From Notospermus geniculatus (taxonomy: Eukaryota; Nemertea; Pilidiophora; Heteronemertea; Lineidae), in the NCBI GenBank assembly GCA_002633025.1, contig NMRB01000152.1:284607-348606 (forward strand): DNA of 64,000 nt, written 5' to 3'. The position numbers and the translations under genes were made by a program. Shown here in pieces: positions 48,858 to 59,847 of this stretch. The notes beneath the pieces are model-generated. The model saw only the letters and a list, made by a program, of their open reading frames with translations, did no database searches and had not been told where the DNA came from. Position 1 is the stretch's first letter; each line of letters starts with the position of its first letter.

Positions 48858-49604
48858 AGCTGATGACACACACATGCGGTTCATGCTCCGGTGCGGCGAT
48901 GTGATGCGTTGATTTCACCGCAGCGTTTTACCGGATCGAAATAAACATTCTCAAGGGAATACATTTGACATGACAAAACATGCTGTTGCGGGGCATTGCC
49001 GCTATATTTCACCGCTGCGTTCCACCGGACCGAAAGTCTCGGGACTTTCTGTCCGGTGAAACGCAGCGGTGCCGCAGGTGATCTCCATTATTTCGTTAAG
49101 TATCATAAGCCGACTGACACCGCAACATTTTGTATCGCTGATTCGGAATTGATTTTATTGCAAATCATGACCTTTTCCAGAACCAGTTAGCCAAGATTGG
49201 TTATCTACGACCACTTTGAGTTCAACCATACGGTGGCCCATAAGGGACATTTAGTTTTTATTTTATATTTTTATTTTTTTTCTACTTTTCTCCGCCGAAT
49301 AAACTTTTCTCCGCGGAAATAATGTTTTCTCCGCGGAAATAATGTTTTCTCCGCGGAGAAAACTTTTCTCCGCGGAATTAAACTTTTCTCCGCGGGAATA
49401 ACGTTTTCTCCACGGAAATAATGTTTTCTCCACGGAAATAATGTTTTCTCCGCGGAAATAACCTTTTCTCCGCGGAATTAAACTTTTCTCCGCGGAAATA
49501 ATGTTTTCTCCGCGGAAATAATGTTTTCTCCGCGGAAANCGCATAATCGCACCGGATTACCGCAACGCAGGCATCGCACCCGCATGTATGTGTACTCAGC
49601 TTTA
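48858..49604. mobile_element. Composite foldback element with internal minisatellite
   Basis: Left AAGCTGATGACACACACATG and right CATGTATGTGTACTCAGCTT form imperfect inverted ends. Inside are GCTGCGTTCCACCGGA / TCCGGTGAAACGCAGC arms at 49014-49065 and the 20-bp tandem array. Confidence 0.5.
49284..49538. repeat. 20-bp minisatellite (about 13 units)
   Basis: The unit is close to GTTTTCTCCGCGGAAATAAT and repeats with a 20-bp period; CCGCGG varies to CCACGG or CCGCCG. Each unit is itself partly palindromic, e.g. TTTTCTCCGCGGAGAAAA at 49345-49362. The open minus-strand frame is a by-product of the repeat. Confidence 0.85.
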
Positions 49605-49908
49605 AGCTGGTGATCCACTGTTGCGATTTTGGCTTGAGACGGGGTTGCGTTCCCTTGCGATTACCTTAGGCTGCTTTTCCACGAGACGTTTGCGGACGCG
49701 GTTTCGGTGGCGGGAGCGGGTGCGGGTGAAACAGCTAATGGGAAATACGTTGGTTTGATTTTTTCCACCCGCGCCCGCCTCCTATTCCGCGCCCGCAAAC
49801 GCCTCGTGGAAAAGCAGCCTTATAAGGACTTCCGATCCATATAAGGTAACCGCAAGGGAACGCAACCCCGTCTCAAGCCAAAATCGCAACCGTGGATCAC
49901 CCGCTTAA
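49603..49908. mobile_element. Outer MITE of a nested pair
   Basis: AAGCTGGTGATCCACTGTTG... and GGGTTGCGTTCCCTTGCG are mirrored by CGCAAGGGAACGCAACCC and ...GTGGATCACCCGCTT. Its middle is interrupted by 49669-49819. Confidence 0.72.
49669..49819. mobile_element. Inner MITE (TTA target duplication)
   Basis: GGCTGCTTTTCCACGAGACG to CGCCTCGTGGAAAAGCAGCC, flanked by TTA at 49666-49668 and 49820-49822, as expected of PIF/Harbinger-type elements. Confidence 0.72.
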
Positions 49909-50118
49909 GGCCTACTTGACGTTCAGAGATGGCAGAATCTGATAAAGAACTAAAACCCGGAAGAAATTCTTTTCAAAATTTATTCTTTACTGGACGGCGT
50001 AGAATAGAACATTCTTCAATTTAAACACGGTGTGACTGATTACGTATGATTTGAATAAAAGGGGAATGCTTGAAAAGTTTGTCGTATGCAGCAGTACTTC
50101 CTTGAACGTTAGGCAAAG

Positions 50119-53100
50119 TTACCAAATAAACAACGGTTTGCCGTCATCACATGCCATTTGGACGAGACAATCAAGTAAGATGTTGACATCCTTCTGCTCA
50201 TCTTTGCTGATGATCCTCCTCAGAATTTTCCGAATCGTCTCCGGATCGTTCAGAATCTGATTTCTTGTCGTTTCGTCCAGCGGGCCGTTGAGGAGACCGT
50301 AGTAGTTTACAATGCGAACCGTAAACATTGGGTGGAATTCTTGTTTGTAGCCCAATGGGCGGAGACTATGGAAAACGTACTTGTAGCGGTAAGTGAGGGC
50401 CGCCTTGCGTTTCGAAATGGGCATCCCCGTTGTGAGATCCGTTGACTCAATTTCGATCATCTCTGGGATGTTTCCGATAGTAAAACCGTAGAACCGTTTC
50501 CTCTCTGGCCTTCCTTCCATGTGGCGTCCATTGAAGATATAACTCAGGATCCGCCTGTCCAGTTGAAATCCAATCTCTCCCACAAGGCGCTTGATTTGAT
50601 CGCTGTCAGGGACGTTCGACAACCGCGCGATTTTTTCAGTTGCGTCGTCGGTTGACTTGTCTAGCGGTTCATCTGGGCTTTCTACAGGAGATTCGTCAAA
50701 TAGCTCCTTTGATATTGCCCCGTCGTCTGATCTCTTGCGAGCGATGGAACTCGTGGGCAGGTCGTCCTTCTGGCGGAGCCACTGCGACACTGGAAAGAGA
50801 AGACAATCCGCGTCAGGGCCATATTTAACTTTTTGGTCCAGGGGGCAGAAGCCTCTCTGGGGGGGGGGGGGGGGGANNNNNNNNNNNNNNNNCTTTAAAT
50901 ACGGCCCTGCGCGTTGTTATCTCTGGAGTAGGCATGACGATGTAACAGAACATTGCCGCGATGTTAGGGTAGAGTATGAAGACACACGCCAAGCCATCCT
51001 GCGGAACATCACCGCTGGCTCACTTCGTGACCGCACACGGTGATGTACAACTTCGATAATCGAAGGCCGATCTGCTCTCCACTGCGTTACAACGCACATC
51101 ACCCTTCGAGAAATTGACCGGTCCGCGGCGTATCTGCCGCCTCGAGAAGAAGAGGCCAATCAGAATCGGTGTTGTAAAATTTGAATCGTGGTAGAAAGAG
51201 TGGTAGCCGAAGACACGATATAAAGTGCAATGCAATATGATTGGTCGACCGGTAAAGTTGGCATTGTGCCAAGATACGCCGCCGACTGGTCTATTTCTCG
51301 AAGGGTGATGTGCGATGTAACGTAGTGGTGAGCAGATCGGCCTTCGATCATCGAAGATGGGTGATGTAGGGAGCGAGCACTAAGAACCCCTGATGTTCTC
51401 AGGATGCACCAAACGCAAGCAGGATTGGTTTGGTCGCCGCCCGATCCACGACAACTATCGCAAGCCGTCCCTGCCATAAATCCACCATGCTGTAATTATT
51501 TACTACCATGCTAGTAAATATTTTCTACCATGGTAGTAAATAATTCTTACCTAGGTAAGAAANTTCTTACCTAGGTAATAATTATTTACTACCATGGTAA
51601 TATTTAATTCTTACCTAGGTAATAATTCGAATTCTTACCTAGGTAATAATTATTTACTACCATGGTAGTATTTAATTATTACCTAGGTAAGAATTCGAAT
51701 TATTACCTAGGTAAGAATTAAATATTACCATGGTAGTAAATAATTATTACCTAGGTAAGAATTCGTACTTCCGTTTCCGAAGTACGAATTGTTACCTAGG
51801 TAAGAATTAAATACTACCAAGGTAGCAAATAATTATTACCTAGGTAAGAATTACATATTACCATGGTAGAAAATATTTACTAGCATGGTAGTAAATAATT
51901 ACAGCATGGTGGATTTATGGCAGTGACGGCTTGCGATAGTGTCGAGGGTGTCGCAGTCAACGCGGCGTAGCATGGACCAACCCGGCGAAATCTTACATTC
52001 TGCTGTCCTGTCAAACTGCTGATGCCATGGAATTTCACTTTTTTCTCCCCATTTGTCTGCAGCCGCTGGAAACGAAACATACATCACGATCAAAATTTCT
52101 CTTCTTTAGGGCATGTGAATGTGATGCACCAGTTTAAATTTCAAAAGGACCCTACTCCACTGCTGAATAAAACAGTCAAAATAACTCGCACACTAGACAA
52201 AGGTTAGTTTTTGGAGAAGGACGTCGCATCTCTCCAAATAGTGCGGGCAGAAAAACCGCTCTAGACTTGAACACTTTCGTCCTCACCTGACTTTGGGGTT
52301 GAAGAAGCGACCGGTTTCCCGATTGTGTGTTCGTCTCTCTTGACGCTCCACACATCCCCATGAGTCAAATGTTCCGTCTCCCATTTGTCGTCTGTGACGG
52401 TCGACGGGCCCTGCTTTTGCACGGGTGATTTAGTAATACTGGCTATTTTCCGTTGCTTCACAGGTGATGGACTTTCTTTGGTTTTCGTCACCGTTTTGGT
52501 CTGCCGGGTGGAAGGTGGGAGATAGCGTGTGCTTGCCCGTCCTACGGCCTTGGTGGAAAGAGGTGGCTGGCTAAAGACTTGTATGGCAGCCCCTGCTTGG
52601 AGAAAATGAAGTCGAAAGGTTTTGTCGTGGGCAATGTTTCCTTCAGACTATGTCTTCGTAACGTTGGCCATATCACAGTAGCCAACACAACAGGCTTAAT
52701 TGCCTTCGGCCAAGACGTTGCATGATGGTAATGAGACTCGCTACGCCTAGGCCTATACATAACATTCTAATCTCGGGTCCTGTCACACTGAAGTAGTTCT
52801 CAAAACATCCTGTCCGTGCTAAAAAAATCGTAAAACGGGCTAGAACGTGTAAAGTCGGCAAATAAGTTGTCTCAAAGTTGTGGTGCACTCTTCCCGTCCG
52901 AGCCCGATGAAGTAAAAGACTGTAAAAAGTTGCCACACGTCCAGTCCGTTCGCACAGTGAGCCCGTTCGGCAACATTTTCAGGAACGTAGGCCTAACTGA
53001 GTAGCTCAGTGTGATGGGGCATTAAGCCTCTAAACCCTACGACTAGGCCACTTAATGGCCGAAATCTTAAAATTTGAAGAAAAAGTCGGTTCGAGTATAA

Positions 53101-53374
53101 TTTCCTTACCAACATGACCAACGCGTGGTTCTTCAAACCAATTAAGAATTTGTGACAAGACGGCCGCTGTCCTCCAATCTGCATTTTCCTTTTGTAAAAT
53201 GAGATGTTCTTTGAGTCTTTGGTTCTGATCGAGGAGTCGCTTATTTGCCGCTTCCAGCGCATCCATGATCTCGTAGTTCCTGCTACTGGAGTTGCCGTCG
53301 TATGCACCCGCGGAAACTAGGTCCTCCGTTCTCAGCAGAGAGGGTTCAGTGGTCGAGTCGTTCAGGTAAGACAT
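50119..53374 (-). CDS. Speriolin/SPATC1L-like protein, copy B
   Basis: Exons 53374-53110, 52592-52287, 52065-51997 and 50789-50119, all junctions phase 1, give 436 residues. The architecture equals copy A: N-terminal coiled coil (EIMDALEAANKRLLDQNQRL), HLTHGDVWSVKRDEHTIGKP block, short third exon, and the speriolin C-terminal domain (VGEIGFQLDRRILSYIF ... DDGKPLFIW). The C-terminal exon is strongly conserved between copies, while the proline-rich part and the acidic linker after IARKRSD differ. Intron 3 holds an N gap, an inverted repeat and the large palindrome array. The start lies 448 bp from the NBN start, on the opposite strand. Confidence 0.82.
50877..50892. other. Assembly gap (16 N) after a G run
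   Basis: The run of N follows about 17 G residues in speriolin-like B intron 3. Single N bases also occur at about 1194, 39717, 49539 and 51563. Confidence 0.95.
50993..51418. mobile_element. Inverted-repeat element in speriolin-like B intron 3
   Basis: Left TCGAAGGCCGATCTGCTC, CAACGCACATCACCCTTCGA and GGCGTATCTTGCC-like words recur inverted at 51275-51371 (TCGAAGGGTGATGTGCG, GAGCAGATCGGCCTTCGA). Arms are about 100 bp plus weaker flanks. Confidence 0.65.
51449..51944. repeat. Large inverted repeat made of CCATGG and CCTAGG palindromes
   Basis: The outer arms CGACAACTATCGCAAGCCGT / ACGGCTTGCGATAGTGTCG and GCCATAAATCCACCATGC / GCATGGTGGATTTATGGC enclose an array of alternating units TTACTACCATGGTAGTAA and TTCTTACCTAGGTAAGAA. 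The units are linked by ATTATTT or GAATTCG, with a central GAATTCGTACTTCCG hairpin. It lies in an intron. Confidence 0.85.
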
Positions 53375-53821
53375 GTCACCACCGATTCAGTGGGTGAGAT
53401 TTTGTTGCCCCGTGCCGTTGTCAAGTAGCGTGACGTATGAGTTGCGACGGCGTGACGTCACTAATCGTGATATGACGTCATGAACCATGACGGCCACCGA
53501 CCGACTTTCAGCCGCCGCCGATTCGAATTTTCCACACATTTTGGGGTGCTCATATGATTGCATTATGCCTGTGTTGCGCCAATTCATAACTTTTCTTTTC
53601 CCAACGTTTCATCCTGAGTCTGGTCTGCTGCCCTTTACACGCTCCGCTGTCACAGCGCAGCGTGTCCAGGTGTCGGGGATCGGGTCGGGACCGCCCCGCC
53701 CCGCCCATCTTCATCTCGAACCAACCACAGCGCCATCATTTGACGGCTGGAAGAACTGATACGGTGCGAGAGAGTTTGGCTTGGCCGTAACGAAAATCAT
53801 AAATAAACTCGATCAATAAAG
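53375..53821. promoter_or_regulatory. Bidirectional promoter, speriolin-like B / NBN
   Basis: The start codons of the two divergent genes are 447 bp apart. On the speriolin side, TGACGTAT (53431), TGACGTCA (53453) and TGACGTCA (53473) repeat the copy A array at 22- and 20-bp spacing. On the NBN side there is a GC-box cluster, CCGCCCCGCCCCGCCC, at about 53691-53706. No TATA box is evident. Confidence 0.6.
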
Positions 53822-56800
53822 ATGTGGCAACTCGTATCTTCTTCTAATAGTAAGTTTACAACATAACGTTACCGACACCGATCGGTAACTGGCGAGACAA
53901 TGCGAGTGAGCGATGTGATTTCACTTTTTATTAGCTGCATGCATCTAATTTCGGACAGTTGTACAGAGATCTCCGCCTAATTAATTGCTATATGTACGGT
54001 TATCGGATGCATGTAGCCTATGACATGTCATGGTGTATGACGTCATAGTCAGACTCTTCTGTCAATGTACATGATGTATGTGGGCCTCTGTAGACCTAGC
54101 CTAGATCTAGAAGGGCCTCCTATAATATAGATAGAACCCCCACCCACCACCCCAGGCCAGGGCAGGGCCCAGGCTGTTTTTACTTTTACCGCCTGACTTG
54201 GCCTAGGCCTACATAGGCCTACCGGTACCGTATCTGCCACCAATACCAGTGGCAGCCTGGCTAGGCGGCAAGGCTTAGCTCATTGTCAGTCCCACGGAGT
54301 GAGTGTGCCCTCATAAGTACACAATGGCATAATGATGACTAAACTGATTTTTTCAAAATTTTCAGGCGAAGAACGTTATCCACTGTTTGTGGACACCGAA
54401 AACATAATTGGACGGAAGGATTGTTCCATTGTTTTGAAGAATGATACAGCTATCAGTCGGAAGCATGCAATAATTGCTGTTACCCATCCAGAAAATCATG
54501 TTGTAAGTCCAACCATTTTACAAGGCCCCTACCTGAAGATAATGCGTCAAAGTCATTGTGCTTTGGTGATAAAAAGATAGGTAGGCCCTAAAAATGAAAA
54601 TGACTGTAGCCTACTGGTACCCGGGTGTCTTCTTCCTTGGCATGATGGTTAAAGAGTCCGTTCAGACAGTCAGGCATGATGATGAAAGTACTATGTCACC
54701 AAACCATGGAGTGAAAAATAAACAGTTTTCAAATGAGACAGATGAGCTAACCACATTGATGTGTTGAAATATGGATGATATTCATTTTGTCCTTCATTAC
54801 AGCACCGTTCACATTTGCTTCCGACTGTTAAGTTGAAGGATTTGTCGAAGTTTGGAACATTTGTCAATCAGAAAAAATTGGGAGAAGAATGTAACCTAAA
54901 ATCGGGAGACTGCATCAAATTTGGCTCTGAAAAAAGCAAATTCAGGTAAAGGATTGATATGCACAAATGTACATGTATTTCGGCACAAGTAGATGAAAAC
55001 CTTTATCTAGCTTTTCTTGACCTTGACCTTTTGAAATGACCTTGACATCTCATCCTGTCTCCTGCTCAGTGTTTTGTAACACTCATTTGTTTCAGTGTTA
55101 AGTACGAACCACTGGTAGTAACAACCTCCTGCCTTGATCCCGCCACGAAGAAGTCAACAAAGAAATTAATCCGTAAACTTGGGGGTCATGTTGTCCAGGA
55201 ATGGCAGAAAGATTGCAGTATGGTCGTCATGAGTAAAATCAGCGTGACTATCAAGGTAAGCTCTTCTCACTGTAAGCTTTAAAATTCTCTACAGTGAGTG
55301 CTCTTTATAATTCCTTGTTTTATCACCCAAATTGTACTGTAACTCACTTTTACTTTGTCTAGGTAATGTGTGCCATGATGACTTGTGGCAACATTGTCAC
55401 GCCAGAGTATTTTGAGAAGTTGATAGACGCTGTCAAGAATGGTCAGGCGAGGCCGGAGCCTACTGAGTAAGTGGCTGGCTTTGTTGGGAAACTCAGTATA
55501 AACTAATTGGGTTCATAGAGCATGGTTCTTGGTCAAGAAGGAATTCTTTTCATATGACTCTATTTCAGTGATATTGTCAGATTACTCTTTGAGGGATTAA
55601 ATTCTGTTTACAAGACAGGTGCTATTGATCCGTTCCAGATTCTTACCTCCACTTGCCGATTCTCAGGTCAACCAAGCAGAAGTTTCCTTCAAAGCTGACC
55701 CAAGTCGTCAGGCGCTTTTTCAGGGGAGGATATTCATCTTTCTCTGTGAAAAGCAGGTATGCAAATCACCTACTCTAACAGTAATAACAACTTGTCAGTG
55801 TGGCATGGTCCTAACAGGTTGGGGGGAGGGGGCGCCTGCCCCCATTTAGAAAAAGTAGAGTAGTCATCTTTGTGTACAGAGTTGATTGATATTGATGTTA
55901 ACCCTTGAATCAGTTACAATTCTTGATGTTTCAGTTCAAGAGGCTTTACCTTGCCATAGAACTTGGCGGTGGTGTCCCTATGCTCATGGAGGCAGGGTCA
56001 CATGATAATGACGATAGTAGCCTAATTGCTGCCAACACGTCTGTCATGGAGTGCACCCTGGCCGCGGAGATGTCATTATTGTCCAAGGATGCCCAGGATT
56101 GGTACAAGCATGTGATGGAATATTTACGAAAGTAAGTCAGTCGTTTCTCCAACTTATTCACCTCAAAGTCATGGGCATTTTCTATTTACTAGGTCAAAGA
56201 TTCGTTGGAAAAGTCCTGGTCTGCCAGATGAACTGGATATTGAATTGAATTATCTTCCCTCGAATAATTTCATAAAATTTACCAAATGGAAGGCATTTCT
56301 TAAGCAGTTAGAAGGTACCTGCTTTGACTCTGCACTTAAAAAAATTGATAACTATTTAAATGTCCAATTTCAGGAACAAAAAGAGACCCATCACTGAATC
56401 TGAATTGGGGTTTGCTGCCCTCTACATCTCCACAGAAAAGTACTGTAATCCAGATTGTGATATTGGTAATTTTCTTAAACAACAAAGAATTCACATACCT
56501 ATTTTGAAATTCAGTTGATACAATATGTAGTTCCTTCTTGTCAAATAATGGTTTTTCTGTGGTCAGGCTGTTGTCTAGTCTCCTTTTCAACTTCAATGAC
56601 GTGGATGCCAATAGTGTAGTGAATGACGCAGGATGCATCGTACAGAAGTGGTGAACCCTTCTTCATCTATGTCTGTGACAAAATGCTGCCATCATCTCTG
56701 GCAGAATTCACCAACACTGACATATCCTGGACTGGTCTTTTCCAGGTGGTCCGCTCCTTGGTGCTATCCCAGGGCCAACTTTGTCCCAGCAGGTTGATCT

Positions 56801-59800
56801 CTCCCAATCGCTGGCCTACGCTGCACCTTCACAACCTGCTGAAATGGACAGGTCAGTGGTTATCCTCATTCTTTTCTTTGAGTTTCAGTGTGTTTATTGG
56901 AACTACATCTCATTCTCCCGACTAGAACATCATGAAATTTCCTCTGCTCTCAATTTCATAGTTTCAAACTCAACCTCTTTCTTGCTAACTTCAGCAAACA
57001 AACAGTCACCAAAACCAAATCAAGACCCTCTGTTGCGGCCGAGCCTGTCAGAGTAAAAGAGGAGCCACTCAGCCAGGTACCAGCAGAGTCACAGGTCAAA
57101 GCAAAAATGGTAGAAGCGGCAGTGGCAAACAAGGAGAAGGAAATCTCACACGGGAGGAAAAGGTTAACTTCTGATTATACATGTATTGCATCAATTACTT
57201 GTTTTTCCCTTCACTTCAATATCTGACCTTTAGAATTCCACTCATCTGTCCCCTAAGTTTAGCAGATGTCAAAGTTGTCTCACACGATATGGTAATTGAT
57301 TGGAAAATATTTGTAGAAGTGTTGTTCCTGTCAACAGTCTGAAGAAGGTTTCTTCAAATTCTTTCCAATTCATTTCCAAGGCTGACAGAAAACCTCCCCA
57401 GAGAATAGATACTGTTGAAAGATTTTGAGCTGGATTCAAGGGCCAATCTTAGTCTTAATTAGCCTTTTTCAAGAACAGAAATCTTACCTGTATGGAAAAG
57501 AATATTGTTATTAGTCCTGCTATGGGTTGTTGTGCTAACTTCTTCCAATCATACAGATGAAATTTTTCAGAGTGCGAGGGGATGAAGAAAACAGGGTCAC
57601 TGAAGAACCAAAGAGAAAACAAGTTAAGGCTGAACGAAGATCAAAAAGTAAATCACCATCGCCAGGGCCTCCAGTTACAAAGCGGGAATTACGGAGTACT
57701 AGCCCGATGAAGAAACCGAGTGATAATGACGACGATGAAAATGATAGTGCTTTTGACGTGTTCGATTTGACACCAAGACGAGGTCAGAGAAGGAGTCCGC
57801 GGAAAAGATCCCCAGGACCTGCAACAAACCAAGGAACAGACGTGAATGACTTTAACAGCGTTCCATTTAAAAATGGACAGGCGAAGAGTTCAAGAAAAAG
57901 GTCTCCTACTCCTGATGGTGGCGTCGATGACTTTGAAACTGTTCCTAAGAGGAAAGGAGGTCAAAGGAAGCAATCACCTGGTCAGAAGGGTGAGGGGAGC
58001 CCTGTCGGGCAGTCCGACAGAACTCCTGCTAGAAATTCAAAGAAACGGACACCTAGTCCAGGTGACGAAAAAGGGGATGATGAGTTTGATAGTATTCCAC
58101 TAAGGACTGGAGGTCGACAAAATCAGCGCCAGAAAATGTCAGCTGGCGATCTTTTCCAGGAAAAAAGTCCAGTAGTTCTTGCCTCTGAAAGCGACAAGGT
58201 TGAGGAGGATTTTGATTCTGTGCCACCGAGGAGTGGCAAGAAACGGAGAGGAAGGTCAAAGTCAAGGTCACCTTCACCTGGAAAACAAGGAAAAGGGAAT
58301 GCTTTTGATCAAATTCCATTGAAAAGGGGGAAAACCTCAGAATTCATTCCGAGTGAAGAGGTTGACGGAATTGAGCAAAATCGACAGCAGATGAAAAAAA
58401 CTGTGAAGAAGGAAAGAGAAGAGGCCATATCTGTTGTGCCTGAAACTGAGGAAACAGACTTTGATCGTTTGGGGAATATTCCTGATGATCGTTCGGAAAG
58501 AGCCGTGCCAGAATCGGATAACTTTGACACTGTTCCCCGGAAGGCGTCACGTGCTAGGATGAAGTCCGAACCAGTCCACAGTCCCCCATCTCCTGTGGCA
58601 TCCAGAATGGAGCAGGATGTGAAGCCATCAACCAGTGCTGATGTCCTGCCTCGGGCCGCACCTGGGTTAGGTTTCCTGACCACTACAAAGCCAATTAAGG
58701 TGAGTTGACTTTGAGTAATTGACCCAGAAAATATGACTCATGATTAGGGAGGCTATGGTTTCAGACAACAAATTGAACTGGAATGTCAGTGACCAGTTCG
58801 TTAAAATGCTAAATGGCCAGTACAGGTACAAGGCAAAGACTGAGTTTACAATGTTTGATTTTTAGGACCAAAATTTCATAAAGAATGAAGAGAGCGTATT
58901 TGATCCAGATGTGCCTGCTGCATGTGCCAAAGTCGCCTTCAAATCACTTGTTGTTCGGAAGCAACGACCAGCAAAGCCTGGATCTACGCCGACAGAATGG
59001 AAGGGAATGCCTGTTAAAAACTACAAGAAATTCAAAAAGGTTTGTGCCAAATTCTATGTGTTTTTCTTCTTGGCTGTGATACGTTGTCATGATTTGTAGG
59101 ATTTCTTATTTATTTATGTAAATGTCCGTTGATTCTCAACTATTTGTCCTGAGTAATGTTAATGGATGACATATTTTGTCTTCCGTTTGGTTCCAAACCC
59201 CATAAATGTTGAGTTGAGAGCCGCGTGCCAAAATGGCATCATTGGCTCCATAGAAAATATGAAGCAATTACCTGTACAGTAGGAGGAAACTGGAAGGCCC
59301 AGAAAAAACCTGCACTGTGGAAGAGAGTCGCCCTCTCCATCACATGAGGATTGGGACAGACTGGGGATTGAACCCAGGACCTCAGCAGTGATGCACCGAT
59401 GTTTCAACTGCACCATTCTGACAGCCTAGATTGGTCAGAGTTTAGCAATACTGTAAGTATTCTAACTTTTATTTGACTTTGCTCTATACTTGATACATGT
59501 AAATCCTTCGACGCAGACCCAGCACCAAGGCAGCGACGACCTCCCCAGGATCATCGGTGGCCGCGACCTCATTGCGCACGCCAACCTAGCGAAGAAGAAA
59601 CTGATGGAGAAATTTGCTGCTGATCTGGAGATGTCACAACAAGAAGAGGAGAGTGAGAATTGTAGGGATATGTTTAATAAGTTCAGGTGAGTTCACCCAT
59701 CTGTGTTGTGTTATCAATATTCCCAATCATGTTATACTGCTACTGTTGCTGTATTTATATCCTGAGGTAATCAGTGGTTCTTAAAGTAATAAAGCATGGC

Positions 59801-59847
59801 TTTGTATTTTCAGTGTTCCAGAGAGAAAAGCACGAGGAAGGAGATGA
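53822..59847 (+). CDS. NBN: Nibrin, MRN-complex subunit (complete, 14 exons)
   Basis: Exons 53822-53849, 54366-54502, 54803-54945, 55096-55255, 55363-55466, 55639-55756, 55935-56131, 56374-56465, 56746-56851, 56995-57162, 57571-58699, 58866-59039, 59517-59686 and 59814-59847 give 919 residues with consistent phases. The 9-codon first exon starts MWQL, like vertebrate MWKL. FHA domain about 1-105 (IIGRKDCSIVL, AISRKHA, KFGTFVN); tandem BRCTs about 110-325 (IRKLGGHVV, ISVTIK, VTPEYF; RIFIFL, DWYKHV). The linker is 376 codons in one exon, longer than in human. C-terminus: KNYKKFKK and DLPRIIGGRDLIAH (MRE11-binding region), then an acidic EEES...DMFNKF resembling the ATM-binding motif. Nibrin senses double-strand breaks with MRE11-RAD50 and recruits ATM. 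AATAAA at 60595. The exon 11 acceptor at 57570 was chosen because a nearby AG at 57556 would give a stop. Confidence 0.9.
57761..58540 (+). repeat. F[DNE]xxP short-motif array inside NBN exon 11
   Basis: Seven copies of a motif (FDLTP, FNSVP, FETVP, FDSIP, FDSVP, FDQIP, FDTVP), each followed by a basic residue within three positions and mostly by G, alternate with K/R-[ST]-P-x-P blocks. They span nibrin residues about 482-740. Spacings are about 27-73 residues, so the unit is degenerate. Confidence 0.75.
59225..59440 (-). repeat. tRNA-derived SINE in NBN intron 12
   Basis: On the minus strand TGGTGCAGTTGAAACATCGG (A-box region) is followed by GAGGTCCTGGGTTCAATCCC (B box) and a body containing CCTCCTACTGTACAGG. 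It is non-coding. Confidence 0.6.

Larger units (their letters stand above)
47157..50118. other. Repeat-filled spacer between the speriolin-like copies
   Basis: Apart from the copy A promoter this 3-kb spacer is almost wholly MITEs and a minisatellite (listed separately). I see no gene. Confidence 0.6.

Noticed and set aside
49284-49538. CRISPR-like array of 20-bp units
   Set aside because: Units are contiguous with no unique spacers, and the genome is eukaryotic.
49263-49544. Minus-strand 93-codon ORF with repeated FPRRK / FRGENIISAEK
   Set aside because: It is the translation of the 20-bp minisatellite; 20 is not a multiple of three, so the frame cycles and there is no codon conservation.
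53487-53759. 90-codon ORF in the NBN upstream region
   Set aside because: It covers the GC-rich shared promoter; NBN starts at 53822 with a conserved MW start and no in-frame link.
56623-56745. Open frame just before NBN exon 9
   Set aside because: Joining it to exon 8 does not lead into the frame of the conserved PGPTLSQ segment; the acceptor at 56745 does.
57557-57570. NBN exon 11 starting right after CATACAG at 57556
   Set aside because: With the phase from exon 10 it gives an immediate TGA; the AG at 57570 keeps the frame.
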